From contig BLAL01000274.1 in the NCBI GenBank assembly GCA_015698045.1, positions 992,001-1,056,000 of the forward strand: a stretch of DNA of 64,000 bases, in the 5' to 3' direction. The stretch comes from Rhizophagus clarus (lineage: Eukaryota > Glomeromycota > Glomeromycetes > Glomerales > Glomeraceae). The translations under genes and the position numbers were made by a program. Shown in pieces: positions 34,837 through 46,060 of the stretch (the stretch's first letter is position 1; the number at the start of each line of letters is the position of its first letter). The notes beneath the pieces were generated by a model that did no database searches, was not told where the DNA came from, and was given only the letters and a program-made list of their open reading frames with translations.

Positions 34837-36145
34837 CAGATGGTGCCCAAAATTATCCGGCCACTTTATTTTGCCAAAATTATGCCGATCATCACGTGTT
34901 ATTATGATGTAAACAAACAATAATTTTGTATTTATAATCGCAATGAACAATCCTCTGCGCCACATTTCTTCTGGAACTTTCCGGAAAAATGAAACCACTT
35001 ACCCCAAAAACTCGTGGTGCAATTATTTACGGTCACAATTGTGGAGATTCAAGTCGCACAATTGCCAAACAACTGGGGTGTGGGAAAACAACAGTTAATG
35101 ACATACTTAAACGCCTTTGTGAAACTCACTCTTTAATACCAAAAAAACAAACTGGGCGTCCACCACTTCTCGACTCACCAGCTCAACAAAAACTTAAGTC
35201 CTTCATTAAAGAAAACAATGAAAATCGTCGACTTTGTTCAAAAAAAATTGCGACCACTTGGACAGCCCAAACAAAGCAACCTATTTCTCGTAATACTATA
35301 CGCTGAAACCTTAAAAAAGTTGGACTTACAGCATGTATTCCTCATCGTAAACCTGCAATGACAGAAGCACATTGTCAGGCTCGGCTTGAGTGGGCTTATG
35401 AACATGAAAATTAGACGGAAAGAAAATGGAAAAGAGTCCTATTTTTAGATGAAAGCATTTTCACTCAATTTCAACAGAGTTGGCAGGGAATGGTATAGCG
35501 TGAACCTGGGGAGGAGTTAAATCCTGATTGTATTTCAGTTACTGTGAAACACAGTCCTAGCAAAATGTTTTGGGGGTGTTTTTCCTGGAGCGGCCTTGGG
35601 CCAATTGTTCCATTAAATGGTTCAGTTACTGGCCAAACACATGCTAAAATTATTAATGATTTTGTTGTGCCTACCTTGCACACACATTTTCCACAAGGTA
35701 ATGGAATCTTTCAGGAGGATAATGCTGCACCACACCGTTCAAAAGTTGCTACGGCCGCACGTAAAAATGCCGGGATTGTGACGCTTGACTGGCCAGCTCA
35801 GTCATCAGATATCAATCCTATAGAAAATATCTGGGCCGAAATAAAGATGATGATTCGACGTCATTCACCACCACCATCTAGTATTAGTGTACTTATGGAG
35901 TATGTTACAGATGCGTGGAATGACATTCCTCCTGAATATTATAGAAAACTGATCAAAAGTATGCCTCGGAGGGATGATGCAGTTATTTCCGCAAATGGAA
36001 ATAGAATAAATTATTAAATTTTTGTAAATTTTAATAAAGGAAGGCATAATAAATATGTTAAACTTAAATTTTTATTTTCATCATATTTAACATATATAAG
36101 TTTTTCGAATTTGAAAAGTGGCTGGATAATTTTGGGCACCATCTG
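34837..36145 (+). mobile_element. Tc1-type element inserted in the MULE gene
   Basis: Inverted ends: CAGATGGTGCCCAAAATTAT then CCGGCCAC on the left; the inverse of CAGATGGTGCCCAAAATTAT then CCAGCCAC on the right. TA duplications lie at 34835-34836 and 36146-36147. Total 1309 bp with one transposase gene. It sits just upstream of the zinc knuckle of the MULE protein. Confidence 0.93.
34989..36017 (+). pseudogene. Tc1 transposase, DD34E, three stops
   Basis: The N-terminal part (from ATG 34989) has paired-type helix-turn-helix motifs (SSRTIAKQLGCGKTTVNDIL and a TGRPP linker). The catalytic part has RVLFLDES (first Asp), IFQEDNAAPHRS (second Asp) and DINPIENIWAEIK (Glu), the last two 34 residues apart. 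About 342 codons in one frame to TAA at 36015-36017. Three stops are in this otherwise unshifted frame: TGA at 35304, TAG at 35412 and TAG at 35496. By position two are where the family has Trp (ENWTER, VWREPGE) and one is Arg or Trp. All three are explained by single G-to-A or C-to-T changes. The element is dead but young, because the frame is otherwise whole. Confidence 0.93.
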
Positions 36146-37443
36146 TACACATTTTCTTTTTATGCTTTACTAGTATTTGCATTATTATTTCTTTTATTGT
36201 GACCTTTTATTTGTTTGGTGGTGACAATTATACCTTATCAGATCTTTATATTATCAATATTATAAATGCATTTATCATATAATTCAATCTTGTTTGAATT
36301 CCTATATTCCTTAATATTTGTTTCTAATTATACCATAGCTTACTGTTTTGCTTGCTTTTTAAAAATATAAGCTAAGATAATATCATCCAAATTTTGTTGA
36401 TCATTATCTTTTAAAGAATAATCCACTGCTTTCTTAAAATGACCTATAAGTCAGCCATAATTAACTTTTTTTTGTACATGATTTCTAATTTGAACTTTTT
36501 GAATATTATTATAATGCATAAGAATAAAATTGGCTTATTGAATTGTATTATTGTCTTGAATCTGTTTTAGATTTTTGGATGATGTTCCAATAAATAGTTC
36601 ATTAAAAATAGCATCAACATGATTCCAAGCATTATTTTGAAGTCATCTTGTTGGCATTAATAATAAATGAAACAATATATTTGAATTTTCAACCATCAAC
36701 TTGAAGTAATGTTTACATATGATTCTATATAAAATTAACAATAAATATGTACATATATGTTGTGCCTCAGATCGATTCTTGCCTCAGATTGAAGCTCACG
36801 CACCTCAGATTAAAATCGTCATGTGAGGTGCGTGATGTGGAACATTGATCATCCGAGGTGCCTCAGATTCAATCTGAGGCAAATTTTTTTTTTTTTAAAA
36901 AAAAAAAAAATTAATAAAGCGCATACGAATTTTTTTAATGGGAAAAAAATTCAGAATTTTTATTTTTTAAATAATTTTATAAATTTATTGCAATGTTACT
37001 ATTTTCAAAAAAAAACCTTATCATGAACATCTCATTATATACTTTTTTTCCTGTTAGAACGGTCATTTGGAATGGTAATTCAGTTTCTTTAAGGTAGGTA
37101 CCTGCTTTCTTTATCTTTTTCTTCACGTTTCTTTTTAAGAATATTATTTACATTACCCTTCTTTTTTTTCTTTACAGGAACCTTTCAGAACTGTCATTCA
37201 GAACGGCAATTTGGACTCTCTGAGGTAAGCAAAGGTTTTCCTTTATCTTTATTTTATGTTTGCTTTTAAGGAACACTATTAACCGGTCCTTCTTCTTTAT
37301 TTCTTTGCAGAAACCTCTTAGAACTGAACTTTGGAATGACAATTTGGACTCTCTGAGGTAGACGAAAGTTTTCCTTTATCTTTATTTCATGTTTGCTTTT
37401 AAGGAACACTATTAACCGGTCCTCCTTTTTTCTTTGCAGAAAC

Positions 37444-39841
37444 TAGGGCTCCGATCGGTTCGGTTCGGTTCAGTTTTTGCAAAAACCGATACCGAACCGA
37501 ATTGATCGGTATCGGTATTGATGATTACCGAAACCGACCGGTATCGGTATTGATGATTATCGAAACCGATCGATAATTACCGAAAACCGAACCGATTTAC
37601 CGATATTAAAAACCATTTTTAGTAAAAAAAACATCGCGAAACTATTTTGGTATTTTTTTTACCAAATCAAATGATCTATAAAAACGTTTCGCAACGTTTT
37701 TTATTTAAAGTGTCAAAAAATAAAGTTGCGAGTCGTTTTTTTTTATTAAATTAACTAATAAAAAACGTTTCGCAACGTTTTTAATTAAAATGAAAAAAAA
37801 ACGTTGCAAAACGTTTTTTTTTATTAAATTAACTCATAAAAACGTTTCGCAACGTTTTTATTAAAGTGACAAAAAAAACGTTGCGAAACGTTTTTTTTAT
37901 TAAAATTAACTAACAAAACGTTTCGCAACGTTTTCTATTAAAGCTACAAAAAAAAAACGTTGCGAAACGTTTTTTTTATTAAATTAACTGATAAAAAACG
38001 TTTCGCAACGTTTTTTAACTAAAGCAACAAAAAAAACGTTGCGAAACGTTTTTTTTTATTAAACTAACTGATAAAAAACGTTTCGCAACGTTTTTTAACT
38101 AAAGCAACAAAAAAAAAACGTAGCGAAACGTTTTTTTTTATTAAACTAACTGTTAAAAAACGTTTCGCAACGTTTTTTAATTAAAGCAACAAAAAAAAAC
38201 GTTGCGAAACGTTTTTTTTATTAAATTAACTGATAAAAAACGTTTCGCAACGTTTTTTAACTAAAGCAACAAAAAAAACGTTGCGAAACGTTTTTTTTTA
38301 TTAAACTAACTGATAAAAAACGTTTCGCAACGTTTTTTAATTAAAGCAACAAAAAAAAACGTTGCGAAACGTTTTTTTTTATTAAAATTAGCTCATAAAA
38401 ACGTTTCGCAACGTTTTTATTATAGAGACAAAAAAAAACGTTGCGAAACGTTTTTTTTTATTAAGTTAACTGATAAAAAACGTTTCGCAACGTTTTTTAA
38501 CTAAAGCAACAAAAAAAAAACGTAGCGAAACGTTTTTTTTTATTAAACTAACTGTTAAAAAACGTTTCGCAACGTTTTTTAATTAAAGCAACAAAAAAAA
38601 ACGTTGCGAAACGTTTTTTTTTATTAAAATTAACTCATAAAAACGTTTCGCAACGTTTTTATTAAAGTGACAAAAAAAAACGTTGCGAAACGTTTTTTTT
38701 ATTAAAATTAGCTCATAAAAACGTTTCGCAACGTTTTTATTATAGAGACAAAAAAAAAACGTAGCGAAACGTTTTTTTTATTAAATTAACTGATAAAAAA
38801 CGTTTCGCAACGTTTTTTAACTAAAGCAACAAAAAAAAAACGTAGCGAAACGTTTTTTTTTATTAAACTAACTGTTAAAAAACGTTTCGCAACGTTTTTT
38901 AATTAAAGCAACAAAAAAAAACGTTGCGAAACGTTTTTTTTTATTAAAATTAGCTAATAAAAACGTTGCGCAACGTTTTTATTAAAGTGACAAAAAAAAA
39001 CGTTGCGAAACGTTTTTTTTTATTAAAATTAACTCATAAAAACGTTTCGCAACGTTTTTATTAAAGTGACAAAAAAAAACGTTGCGAAACGTTTTTTTTT
39101 ATTAAATTAACTGATAAAAAACGTTTCGCAACGTTTTTTAACTAAAGCAACAAAAAAAAAACGTAGCGAAACGTTTTTTTTATTAAAATTAACTCAAATG
39201 TTTCGCAACGTATTTTTTTTATTAAATTAATTGATAAAAAACGTTTCGCAACGTTTTTTAATTAAAGCAACAAAAAAAACGTTGCGAAACGTTTTTTTTT
39301 ATTAAAATTAGCTCATAAAAACGTTTCGCAACGTTTTTATTAAAGTGACAAAAAAAAACGTTGCGAAACGTTTTTTTTTATTAAAATTAACTCATAAAAA
39401 CGTTTCGCAACGTTTTTATTAAAGTGACAAAAAAAAACGTTGCGAAACGTTTATTTTTTATCCAATTAACGTTTCGCAACGTTGTTTGTTAAAATGACAA
39501 GAAAAAAGTTGCGAATAGTTATTTTTTTATTAGATTAACGAATAAAAACGTTTCGCAACGTTTCTTAATTAAAGTGACAAAACACCGCTGCGAAACGGTT
39601 TGTTTTATCAAAATAACTAATAAAAAACGTTTCACAACGTTTTTTTATTATATTATTTAGTTAAATCGATTCGGTAATTCGGTTCGGTAAATCGCAAAAC
39701 CGGTACCGAAACCGCAGTTACCGAAACCGATCGGTAAATTTACCGAAAGTTTCGGTTCGGTAAACTGTAAAAACCGAAACCGCTCCGATACCGAAACCGA
39801 TCGGTACGGTTCGGTAATTACCGAAACCGATCGGAGCCCTA
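37444..39841. mobile_element. hAT-like non-autonomous element in the Ginger arm
   Basis: GCAGAAAC is duplicated on both sides (37436-37443 and 39842-39849). Ends are inverted TAGGGCTCCGATCGGTT. The uninterrupted site is present in the other Ginger arm near 43155-43175. The first and last 180 or so bases are dense in CGGTTCGGTT and ACCGAAACCGATCGG words; the middle is the palindromic array. No coding frame, so it depends on a hAT transposase elsewhere. The insertion sits exactly across a candidate splice acceptor and has duplicated it. Confidence 0.88.
37620..39650. repeat. Array of alternating CGTTTCGCAACG / CGTTGCGAAACG inverted repeats
   Basis: Units of about 90 bases alternate AAAAACGTTTCGCAACGTTT and AAAACGTTGCGAAACGTTTT with spacers of about 20 bases (TTAACTGATAA or TTAAAGTGACA types). 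By eye there are about 25 forward and 20 inverse copies of the 12-mer. Variants include CGTAGCGAAACG. Each 12-mer carries three CpG sites in otherwise CpG-poor DNA. Neighbouring copies are self-complementary over 20 or more bases, so transcripts or single strands would fold into many hairpins. Confidence 0.93.
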
Positions 39842-40569
39842 GCAGAAACCTCTTAGAACTGAACTTTAGAATGGCAATTTGGACTCTCTGAGGTAAGCGA
39901 AGGTTTTATTTCATGTTTCTTTTCTTAGAAACGCTATTGACTGTTCTATTCCTTTTTTCTTTACAGGAACCTCTTGAAATTGCAACAATTTGGATTTTCT
40001 GATGTAGGGTGAAGGCTTCCCTTTATTTTTTTTTTTGTCTTTTTCCTTAGGAATTGTACTAACCATTCCTTTTTCTTTTTCTTTGAAGGAACCTCTCAGA
40101 ACGGCCATTTAGAATCATTCGATTTTCTAAAAGGTAAATGATGATAATATTTTTTTTTTTTGGTTTTCTTATGTTTAGGGAAATCACTAATCGTCCTATT
40201 TTCTTTTTTTATAACTTAGGTTTCATGTGTAAGAAGGTGTAGGGTGTAGTTTAAAAGCAGGAGTAAAAAAATTAATGTAAAAAAATTAGTCATTGAGAGT
40301 GTTTAGTAAGTAGTGTTTAAGTAATTAAATATTGTGTTTTCTTTTAATAAATAAAATCAATAAATACCATTAAAAAATACGGCATCGTGAATTTTAAGTT
40401 CTTAACACATGTGATGCAAATTATTAATCATCTATCCAAAATGTGATCTGTGATAAATGATCTATTATAGTAATTTTGCATTTTTTTTAATGATAAAAAA
40501 AAAGTTATTTAAAGAATATCACGTTATGATTTTAACAGAAAACACATGTTTTTATAATTACACGTCTCA

Positions 40570-42501
40570 ATGGAGTATATGTTTATTACTAAAGATACTT
40601 TTAATGGAATTGTTGAAAATTATATTACAAAACTTCCAACTTCTAAGCAAAAAAAAGCCTTAATTGACTTTAACTTTTTGAATGAAATTAAGGAAGTCTT
40701 ACTGAATCCAAAAAATAATACTATTTCTACAAAAAATACTCGCAATTGGGCAAAGAAAAAGTTTAAGCTTGAAGAAATAACTTCTGGTGAATTTAGAGTT
40801 CTTGTAAAAGCAAATAATAATCCCGTATTAATTGTTGAAAATATGTATGATGTTTTATGCCGAACACATGCTGAAATCACTCAGCATGGGGGGGCAAAAA
40901 CAAACGTGGAAGTCAGTTATAAACAGGTGGGGATGGATAAAACAGAATATTGTGGAAAACTTTGTTAATAATTGTACGATATGTGCTGTACGAAAGCCAT
41001 CATTCCATCCTCTAGCAGCAAAGCCAATTATTGCAAGAAATTTTCTATCTCGAATTCAGGCAAATATTAATTTTTTTTATCATTAATAATAAATAATATT
41101 CCTTCTGTTTTATAATAAGTATTTTATTTATTTTTGAAATATTTAATCATAATTTTTTTTAATTTTATTTTTGATTTTTCAGATTGATCTCATTGACTTA
41201 TCTTTTGATCCTGATGGTGAATTTAAATACATATGTCATGTAAGAGATCATTTTACAAGGTATTCATGGGCCAGAGCTCTTACTTCAAAGAAAGCTATTG
41301 AAGTAGCAGCATATCTTTTTGATCTTTTTCATTTTATAGGCTCTTCTCCAACTATTCTACAATCTGACAATGGAAAAGAATTCTGTGCTGAAGTAATTAA
41401 AGAATTAATGGAAATATGGCCAACAGTAAAGATTATAAATGGACGCCCTTGACATCCCCAATCTCAAGGTTTAGTGGAGCATGCGAATGGAATATTGCAG
41501 CAAAAGCTAGGAAAGTGGAAAGAAAGTGCTGGTAGAACTGATTGGTCTATTGGACTTAAATTTGTTATTTCAGCAATGAATAGTTCATGGTGTCGATCAC
41601 ATAAAAAAACTCCATATGAACTTGTATATAGAGACAAACCACATGGTAATGATACTTTAGTTGATGAATTATTTGCAAAAAATATTTATGACGAAGAAAA
41701 TATACCAGATACTATACAAATATTTGATAGTATTGAAAATTTAGATAATGATATAATTGATTCACAAGGTAAGATTTTATTGCCAAAAAAATTATTATTT
41801 AAAAATAATAGATTTTTATTAATTTAATTGATAAATTTTTATTATGATTTGCTATATTGATAATTCTTGCAACAATAATTCAAGAAAATGAATTATTTGA
41901 TAATGAAAAAGATGAGCAAAGACCTAATTCCACTTCAAAAAAATCAGTAATTCAAAATCAAAAAAGTGAAAATGTTGCACATCCAATTCCTATTGATCCA
42001 GTTCTTTTAGACACCACGAATCAAAATATTACTCAGCATGAAATATTACGAAGAATGGCACGTGAAGATCTTCAAAATTATACAGATAAGATGGCTAATC
42101 AAATGAATAAAGGAAAGAAAAGAGTTAAAGAATACCAGATCGGAGATCTGGTAAGAGTTGCTATTCCTAGAATTGATAGGTTCAGTGTTGATCACCCCAC
42201 TCTACCATGTAAAATCATAGAAAGAACCGAAAATGATAAATATGGTCTAGGATCAAAATTTGGGACAATTGAAATACATTATAGTACCGGTGAATTAGAA
42301 CCACTTGGAACAGCATATTTTCCTGAACTCGATGATATTCCCTCTAATAAAATATCAATTAGAGAGGCTGCTGCACGACTTCAAAGTGTTGGGTCAGCAT
42401 CAGTAGCCATATGCAATTGTAAAAGTGATTGTAATAATAACAAATACCGCTGTAAAAAGGCAGGTGGAAGCTGTAATAGTAGATGCCATAGTGGGCGTTA
42501 A
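40570..42501 (+). pseudogene. Ginger transposase (integrase-like, KRBA2-type)
   Basis: Exons: 40570-41059, 41183-41768 and 41885-42501. The first has a zinc-type H-H-C-C segment (CRTHAEITQHGG, then NNCTICAVRK) with one frameshift near 40915-40930. The first intron starts GCAAAT, either a GC-AG intron or a decayed GT. The second exon has the catalytic D-D-E: IDLIDLSFDPDGEFKYI, ILQSDNGKEF, and GLVEHANG, with an in-frame TGA at 41450-41452 where the family has Arg. The third exon has a chromodomain-like or SH3-like part (YQIGDLVRVAIPRIDRF) and ends in a Cys-rich tail CNCKSDCNNNKYRCKKAGG then CNSRCH. The same tail and integrase are found in animal KRBA2 proteins derived from Ginger2. Probably inactive. 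Confidence 0.85.
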
Positions 42502-42656
42502 TGTCAAAATAAGTGATATGGCATTTATTATATACAACTAACACAATGTATACAGATATCTTAATATCAAGTCAATTATGATGTATTATGTACTGTACGC
42601 ATGAAATTAATAAAGAAACAGCATTCAAATTAAATTTATGATAAACTTTTTAACGT

Positions 42657-43848
42657 TTATTTATTAAGAGAAAACACAATATTTAATTACTTAAACACTA
42701 CTTACTAAACACTCTCAATGACTAATTTTTTTACATTAATTTTTTTACTCCTGCTTTTAAACTACACCCTACACCTTTTTACACATGAAACCTAAGTTAT
42801 AAAAAAAGAAAATAGGACGATTAGTGATTTCCCTAAACATAAGAAAACCAAAAAAAAAATATTATCATCATTTACCTTTTAGAAAATTAAATGATTCTAA
42901 ATGGCCATTCCGAGAGGTTCCTTCAAAGAAAAAGAAAAAGGAATGGTTAGTACAATTCCTAAGGAAAAAGACAAAAAAAAAATAAAGGGAAGCCTTCACC
43001 CTACATCAGAAAATCCAAATTGTTGCAATTTCAAGAGGTTCCTGTAAAGAAAAAAGGAATGGAACAGTCAATAGCATTTCTAAGAAGAGAAACATAAAAT
43101 AAAACCTTCGCCTACCTCAGAGAGTCCAAATTGCTGTTCCAAAGTTCAGTTCTAAGAGGTTTCTGCAAAGAAAAAAGAAAGAGGACCGGTTAATAGTATT
43201 CCTTAAAAGCAAACATGAAATAAAGATAAAGCAAAACTTTCGCCTACCTCAGAGAGTCCAAATTGTTGTTCCAAAGTTCAGTTCTAAGAGGTTTCTGCAA
43301 AGAAATAAAGAAGAAGGACTGGTTAATAGTGTTCCTTAAAAGCAAACATGAAATAAAGATAAAGGAAAACCTTTGCTTACCTCAGAGAGTCCAAATTGCC
43401 GTTCTGAATGACAGTTCTGAAAGGTTCCTGTAAAGAAAAAAAAGAAGGGTAATGTAAATAATATTCTTAAAAAGAAACGTGAAGAAAAAGATAAAGAAAG
43501 CAGGTATCTACCTTAAAGAAACTGAATTACCATTCTAAATGACCGTTCTAATAAGAAAAAAAGTACATAATGGGATGTTCGTGATAAGGTTTTTTTTTTG
43601 AAAATAGTAACATTGCAATAAATAATTTATAAAATTATTTAAAAAATAAAAATTCTGAATTTTTTTCCCATTAAAAAAATTCGTATGCGCTTTATTAATT
43701 TTTTTTTTTAAAAAAAAAAAAATTTGCCTCAGATTGAATCTGAGGCACCTCGGATGATCAATGTTCCACATCACGCGTCCCACATGACGATTTTAATCTG
43801 AGGTGCGTAAGCTTCGATCTGAGGCAAGAATCGATCTGAAGCACAACA
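42657..43848 (-). repeat. Right inverted arm of Ginger, uninterrupted
   Basis: Inverse copy of the left arm, carrying the same tandem units without the hAT-like element, so it preserves the empty insertion site. The two arms differ by scattered substitutions and small indels only, mostly transitions and A/T run lengths, indicating a fairly recent insertion. Confidence 0.88.
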
Positions 43849-44657
43849 TATATATATATTATCCTCAAAGATAACAATATGCTGGTATGAGCTTGGAATT
43901 ATATAAGAAGTGATTTGCCAGATTTCTTTAATTGATTTTTCTGAAACTGAATCTAACAATGCTTTTAAATATATCTGATAATAGTCATAATGGGTTTCAA
44001 TATTGTTGACTTCCTCCTGATCAGATCCCAGTTTGTCTTCCTGATCCTAAATGTAAAAAATCAGTAAATCTTATTAATTGAATCATGATATTAATCATAA
44101 TATTAAATCTATTTTAATTTAAATCAAAACCACTATCCTGATCCTATCTCCAATTTAAATTATAATATTATCATAGTACTTTACTAAATAAATTGGAAGA
44201 ACCTATTTGTCAAAAGACTTTCAACTAATATAATTAATGTATTATACATTACCATTTGATTATTATCAAAATTGTTCATGTTCTCTAAAGATATCTTTTC
44301 ATATTTATAAAGTACAGATTTGCACATTTGTTTATGGATTTTATTAATAATATTTGGGAAAAAATATTTTTTAATTAGAGCATTAATATTACTAAAGAAA
44401 TTATTCACTACAAATGGCTGGTGATATGTTATTGATTTATATTTCCATTCCATAAAACTTGTATTTATCTTTTTTTCTATATTTAAGAGTCCAAAAATTC
44501 AATTACTTTAGCCATAATTGAATTGGAGGAAATAGCCTTATAAATAATCACGTTAATAGATTTGATACGTTAGGTTAACTGCATACTGGCTGTAAAAATA
44601 CAACTTGTAAAAGTATAAGCTCATAAATTACAAATCAGATAGAGTGTATTATGTATA

Positions 44658-45056
44658 TGGTGCATAATATCTAAAGGTATCAATAGTTCAAAATTTATTT
44701 TTATGCTGATCATTACTAAAAAAAGTTAGATTATTGCCAAACTTAGTAATAAAAATGTTGATCATTTTATGTATTATAAATTAAATTGGTTAAAATCTTT
44801 TTCACGTGATTAGAAATTCTGAATTTTTCCTATTTACATATGAAATTATACAAGTTAATATGAAAATACATCAAATTTAAATCTTAATAGCTCCTAAAAT
44901 ATGGCAGTTATAGAAAAAATAATCTGATAATTTGAAAGAGAAGAACTTAAAGTATAATATTATCAGTTTATATTTTCAATTATCATAAAATTTTATTAAG
45001 TAGTTAACATTTTAAAATCACTAATTTTATTTAATACCTTTAGATATTATGTACCA
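44658..45056. mobile_element. 399-bp MITE inside the MULE gene
   Basis: Inverted ends TGGTGCATAATATCTAAAGG and TGGTACATAATATCTAAAGG, each flanked by TA. No coding sequence. It divides the MULE gene between the catalytic part and the 44184-44453 segment. Confidence 0.75.
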
Positions 45057-46060
45057 TAAAATTATCGCTATCAGGAAATCTTTTTAACAATTCTTGAAAT
45101 CATCACTCAAAAATCTCTACATATAACAAATTGCACATTTTTCAAAAATTTTTATTAAATATCTTAAAATCTGCAGTTTTAAGTTTATGTTTAAGTCATT
45201 TAGGTATATTTTGAGACATATGCTATATACAGTGGATATGATATATGTCCTTGTATATGTTTTGACATGCAGAAATTATTGCAGGATCCATATCAGTTAA
45301 TATAACTTGAGGTTTTAAACCAGTCATATTTAACGTTTGCTGTAAAACCCATTCATAGCTTTTTGTGTTTCATTATTCAAGAAAACTTGCGCATCTAATC
45401 ATGATTTACCATTATTGTTTACAAATATAAATAACAATAAAAGATAGTTATATTTGTTAATCCTCAAAGTGTTATCGTGTAAGATAACATCAAAATAATG
45501 TGACAATAATAAAATCTGGTTTAACATCATCCAAAATATATCACAAAATTGATCATTATCTGTATCAATTAATGGCTGTACAAACATTATAGAATCATTT
45601 TTTTACTTCTTAAGAAGAAATTTCAACAAATAAGAGGCATCTGATCCAACAATTTAATATTCACATTTGATTTTTTGAATTGTATTTGATAAACTGAATT
45701 TTGAGTAAGAAAAAGTTGATCAGAAAATAACAGTTACAAAAGATTTCATATGATATATGCATTACAATGACCATACACAACAGCATGTTCAATCTTTTTC
45801 AATATAGAAATATCAAATCTTTGAAATGTTGTAGCAAATATCACATTATTAGCGAGTAATTCATGATTGTGATCAGAATATATGAATATTATATAGACAA
45901 AATCAGTATCTTTCAGCTTACTCAAATTAACATACCATTTGCAGTTAGTCTTCTTTGAACCTTTGTTATACTGCTGTTCAATTAGTTTCATTTTATTAGT
46001 AGGCTTATATGTTGTAGGGAAAAAAACTATCCTTTCAGTAAAACAATACTGCACCATGCT

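Larger units (their letters stand above)
36758..40356 (+). repeat. Left inverted arm of Ginger with tandem splice-bounded units
   Basis: The outer 130 bases contain GCCTCAGATT-type repeats, themselves partly palindromic. From 37050 on there are six tandem units. Each has a short block ending in GAG or AAG before GTAAGC, GTAGGT or similar, and starts after a T-rich tract and CAG (or GAAG). Blocks: ends 37093; 37178-37224; 37311-37357; 39846-39892; 39967-40003; 40089-40133; and a last start at 40220. Three of the blocks are exactly 47 bases. They read toward the transposase gene, so they may be non-coding leader exons. Confidence 0.7.
36758..43848 (+). mobile_element. Ginger-type element with 1.19-kb inverted repeats
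   Basis: The ends read TGTTGTGCCTCAGATCG and the inverse of TGTTGTGCTTCAGATCG, fitting the TGTNR start of Ginger elements. TATA lies outside both ends (36754-36757 and 43849-43852), a 4-bp duplication. The left arm runs 36758-40356 and the right 42657-43848. After removing the nested hAT-like element and its 8-bp duplication, the left arm is 1193 bases, against 1192 for the right. The core codes for an integrase-like transposase. The element interrupts the SWIM finger of the MULE gene. Confidence 0.85.
34744..46060 (-). pseudogene. FAR1-type MULE transposase gene cut by three insertions
   Basis: The N-terminal part (45746-46057) has a FAR1-like DNA-binding domain: CKWYVNLSKLKDTDFVYI and SDHNHELL. 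The catalytic part near 45270-45590 has DVILHDNTLRINKYNYLLLL, the usual D-N-T-x-x-x-N-x-Y motif of MULE transposases, and a later MTGLKPQVILTDMDPAII-like segment near 45280-45330. A segment at 44184-44453 follows. The SWIM finger is split: IVIFEDNIYICC ends at about 43860, and CLRIICKHYF resumes at about 36690-36720 on the far side of the Ginger element. The tail to 36150 continues, the Tc1 element interrupts, and a CCHC knuckle (CGICHKMKHYAPRC, C-x2-C-x4-H-x4-C) ends at TGA 34744-34746. A MITE separates the 44.4-kb and 45.1-kb parts. Several stops are present. The ends of the MULE itself were not found. Confidence 0.75.

Noticed and set aside
37620-39650. CRISPR-like regular repeats
   Set aside because: The repeats are alternating inversions, the spacers are repeats themselves, and the genome is eukaryotic.
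39911-40108. Minus-strand frame of 65 codons in the Ginger arm
   Set aside because: It comes from the purine-rich complement of the T-rich tracts in the tandem units and appears in both arms by repetition.
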